Shown: positions 61,904-64,000 of the stretch, piece after piece
Layout of the letters: each line of letters opens with the position of its first letter
How positions within the stretch are numbered: the first letter of the stretch is position 1
NCBI RefSeq assembly: GCF_032362555.1
Contig: NC_083531.1
Coordinates: 744,001 to 808,000 of the forward strand
DNA from: Amyelois transitella
Taxonomy: Eukaryota; Arthropoda; Insecta; Lepidoptera; Pyralidae
Direction of reading: 5' to 3'
Length of the DNA stretch: 64,000 nucleotides
Position numbers and translations under genes: made by a program
Notes under the pieces: model-generated
What the model was told of the DNA's origin: nothing
Databases searched by the model: none
What the model saw: the letters and a program-made list of their open reading frames with translations, nothing else

Positions 61904-64000
61904 TGGGTAGTACGAATCTGAGGCACAAACCCCGTTCGCTGACGCTGGCTTTCTTCAACGCCAACGGCAAAATGTTAGACCAGAGGACCGAGATCTCCCG
62001 GTACCTCACCCAACACCAGGTCGACATTCTCCTTGTGCAGGAAACATTCTTAAAACCTTCCATCCGAAACCCGCGCATCTCTAACTACAACATCATTAGA
62101 GACGATAGATTAGATACCGCCAGAGGCGGGACTCTAATTTATTATAAGCGCTCCCTGCACTGTGTGCGCCTGGACCCACCCTCTCTCACAAACATGGAGT
62201 GCTCGCTCATGAGGATAGCGATGTCTGGGCATTCCCCGATCGTTATTGCCTCAGTCTACCTCAGCCCAAACCGCTCATTGCTGCGGAGTGATCTCGAAAC
62301 CTTGTTATCCATAGGTAATGCCACCATATTAGCTGGTGATTTCAACAGCAAGCATACCAGATGGAACTCCCTCACCAACTCCACAAACGGAGAAATACTA
62401 ACTCAACTCGAGGAGTCTCTGGACTTTGACGTAATAGCCCCACTAGCCCCGACCCGGTACCCCGGTGTAGTCGACCAAAACCCCAGTGTCCTTGACTTTG
62501 CAATCCTAAAGAACATCACCCTTCAGGTGTGCTCTATAGAGGTGCACTCAGAGCTTCACTCTGACCACAGACCTGTCCTCCTCCAGTTAGGTGAGGCCGA
62601 CAATGGCCGTTCAGCGCACACAAGGACGGTAACGGACTGGAAGAAACTCGCAAGAGTCCTCGACCAACCGTCGCCTGACTTGGATGCGATCCCCGACCGC
62701 ATATCTTCGCCCTCCGAGGCAGACCTTGCGATCTCGGCGGTCACAAGTCGCTTGCGATCAGCCGTTAACGACTGCTCCAGGCAGGTCCCATCTATGGATC
62801 CAACCCATAGATTCGAACTGCCGGAGGACGCGCGCGCCTTGTTGACAGCCAAGAACGCCGCCCAAAGACGCTACGATCTCTACCCCACCGAAGAGGCCCG
62901 CTCGACCATGCGCCGTCTCCAACGTCAAGTTGGGGAGCGCATGCGAGAGCTCAGGGACGAACGGTGGGGTAACTTCCTCTCCGAGATCAGACCCTCCCAC
63001 GTCGCCTACTGGCGCGTCGCCCGATCTCTACGATGCGATCAAATCGCGTCGACACCCCCTCTCACCCGCCCCGACGGCTCCATCGCTTTCGATGACGACG
63101 AAAAAGCTGAATGCCTAGCAGACAGCCTGGAGAGCCAATGCTCTCCTAGTCTCGAGCCAGTAGACCCGATACACGAGCAAGAGGTGGAGTCGCACGTCGC
63201 GAGCGTAGTCTCCGAGGCGTCGATCCCGCCTACCATCCCGCTCGCCCCCACCACCTTAGAAGAGGTCCAATCCATCATTAAGTCCCTCAAGATCCGGAAG
63301 GCCCCTGGGGCCGACGGAGTCTCAAACAGCGTGCTCAAACGCCTCCCCGAAACCTTATTACTGCTGCTGGTATGCATCTTCAATGCTTGCCTAGCTAACT
63401 GCACCTTCCCTAACGCCTGGAAACAAGCGACAGTAATAGGAATTCCCAAGCCCGGAAAGGACCTCAAAAATCCAGTTTCATATCGGCCAATCAGCCTTCT
63501 CAGCTGCATAGGCAAGATATATGAGAGGATCTTAGCGATCCGACTCAGGGACTACACCGACTCCCTCGACCTCCTCCCAAACGAGCAGATGGGCTTTCGC
63601 GCTAAACACTCCTGCGCCAACCAACTGCACCGCATCACAGAGCACATCCTCAGAAACCGCCCTCGCGGCCGGCAGACGGGGGCGCTCTTCTTCGACGTAG
63701 CGAAGGCGTTCGACAAAGTCTGGCACGCCGGCTTGATCGCCAAGCTGGCCAACCTACAACTGCCAGACAGTCTCGTGCGCATCATCAGAGACTTTTTGTC
63801 GAATCGCACTTTTCGCTATAGAGTGGAAGGCTGCCTCTCGAGCCCCCATCCCATAAAAGCCGGAGTCCCTCAAGGCTCAGTGCTATCCCCCATCCTGTAC
63901 GCCCTGTACACCAACGACGTTCCCAAAACTCCCCAAGTGGAACTCGCCCTATTCGCCGATGACACGGCCCTCTTCACCTCCGACACACGACGTGAAACCA
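61903..64000 (+). CDS. LINE ORF2 (endonuclease and reverse transcriptase), 5' part, 699 codons in view
   Basis: Open from ATG 61903 to the window edge with no stop. An APE-type endonuclease occupies residues about 6-225: FFNANGK, VQETFLK, ILAGDFNSKHTRW and SDHRPVLLQ carry the expected catalytic Asn, Glu, Asp/Asn and Asp-His. The RT follows: KIRKAPGADGVSN, YRPISLLSCIGKIYERI, GALFFDVAKAFDKVWH (motif A Asp), AGVPQGSVLSPILY and FADDTALF (residues 684-687, both catalytic Asp present). The C-terminal RT part lies outside the window. All visible catalytic residues are intact. Confidence 0.92.
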   Translation, partial: MGSTNLRHKPRSLTLAFFNANGKMLDQRTEISRYLTQHQVDILLVQETFLKPSIRNPRISNYNIIRDDRLDTARGGTLIYYKRSLHCVRLDPPSLTNMECSLMRIAMSGHSPIVIASVYLSPNRSLLRSDLETLLSIGNATILAGDFNSKHTRWNSLTNSTNGEILTQLEESLDFDVIAPLAPTRYPGVVDQNPSVLDFAILKNITLQVCSIEVHSELHSDHRPVLLQLGEADNGRSAHTRTVTDWKKLARVLDQPSPDLDAIPDRISSPSEADLAISAVTSRLRSAVNDCSRQVPSMDPTHRFELPEDARALLTAKNAAQRRYDLYPTEEARSTMRRLQRQVGERMRELRDERWGNFLSEIRPSHVAYWRVARSLRCDQIASTPPLTRPDGSIAFDDDEKAECLADSLESQCSPSLEPVDPIHEQEVESHVASVVSEASIPPTIPLAPTTLEEVQSIIKSLKIRKAPGADGVSNSVLKRLPETLLLLLVCIFNACLANCTFPNAWKQATVIGIPKPGKDLKNPVSYRPISLLSCIGKIYERILAIRLRDYTDSLDLLPNEQMGFRAKHSCANQLHRITEHILRNRPRGRQTGALFFDVAKAFDKVWHAGLIAKLANLQLPDSLVRIIRDFLSNRTFRYRVEGCLSSPHPIKAGVPQGSVLSPILYALYTNDVPKTPQVELALFADDTALFTSDTRRET

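Larger units (their letters stand above)
59545..64000 (+). mobile_element. Apparently intact Jockey-clade LINE (right end outside the window)
   Basis: The GC-rich element contrasts sharply with the AT-rich host DNA. The proposed 5' end has an initiator-like TCATTCC (59544-59550) and, at +28 counting from 59545, GGACGTG (59572-59578), a downstream promoter element as in jockey-type LINEs. A 750-bp leader, ORF1 and ORF2 follow with no frame break in view. An intact, possibly mobile copy is likely. Confidence 0.85.

Overview
The window looks like nuclear DNA of an insect, almost certainly a moth or butterfly. It is AT-rich, the genes have short GT-AG exons, and well over half of the sequence is interspersed repeats. 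The commonest repeat is a ~275-bp SINE with a GTGCCG/CGGCAC hairpin head and a (TATG)n tail; about 35 copies or fragments were counted by eye. There are also tRNA-derived SINEs, LINE tails ending in (TATG)n, and short families ending in TTATAATATTAGTATAGAT. No gene was identified by name; every gene call rests on reading frame, splice sites, intron phase and motifs.

Layout, left to right. 373-1356 is a young non-autonomous LTR element (TRIM) with near-identical LTRs. 1626-2814 (-) is a small three-exon secreted-protein gene. 4965-5810 is a solo LTR of a related family with a LINE 3' end inserted in it. 6673-10469 (-) is a three-exon C2H2 zinc-finger gene. 12768-19848 (+) is a four-exon gene for a charged, probably nuclear protein; its last intron holds a dead LINE. 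21128-24825 (+) is a secreted protein with a 13-residue repeat and a Thr/Pro repeat; it shares exon layout and intron phases with the gene at 1626-2814. 25406-26875 (-) is a second zinc-finger gene. 31756-59289 (-) is a very large zinc-finger gene: I can join 16 exons with every intron phase matching, giving about 1147 residues and about 16 fingers. Its 8.6-kb intron 5 holds a complete gene on the opposite strand (45103-50629, +) for a secreted cysteine-rich protein ending in a trypsin-inhibitor-like motif; an exon pair of that gene has been tandemly duplicated.

From 59545 to the right edge lies an apparently intact Jockey-type LINE. It has a promoter-like 5' end, ORF1 with zinc knuckles, and ORF2 with endonuclease and reverse transcriptase still open at the edge. 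It sits about 250 bp upstream of the proposed start codon of the large zinc-finger gene.

The most notable signals are: (i) an array of ten 29-bp units, most carrying a copy of one exon's splice-donor junction, laid out directly after that donor; (ii) the nested gene whose duplicated exon pair cannot be spliced in series without an immediate stop; (iii) a ~590-bp-arm inverted repeat carrying a perfect NRF1-type palindrome in each arm; (iv) a broken copy of a zinc-finger exon beside the original; (v) the pair of related, repeat-rich secreted proteins; and (vi) a 70-bp perfect palindrome. I see no prokaryotic-type defence system or CRISPR array.
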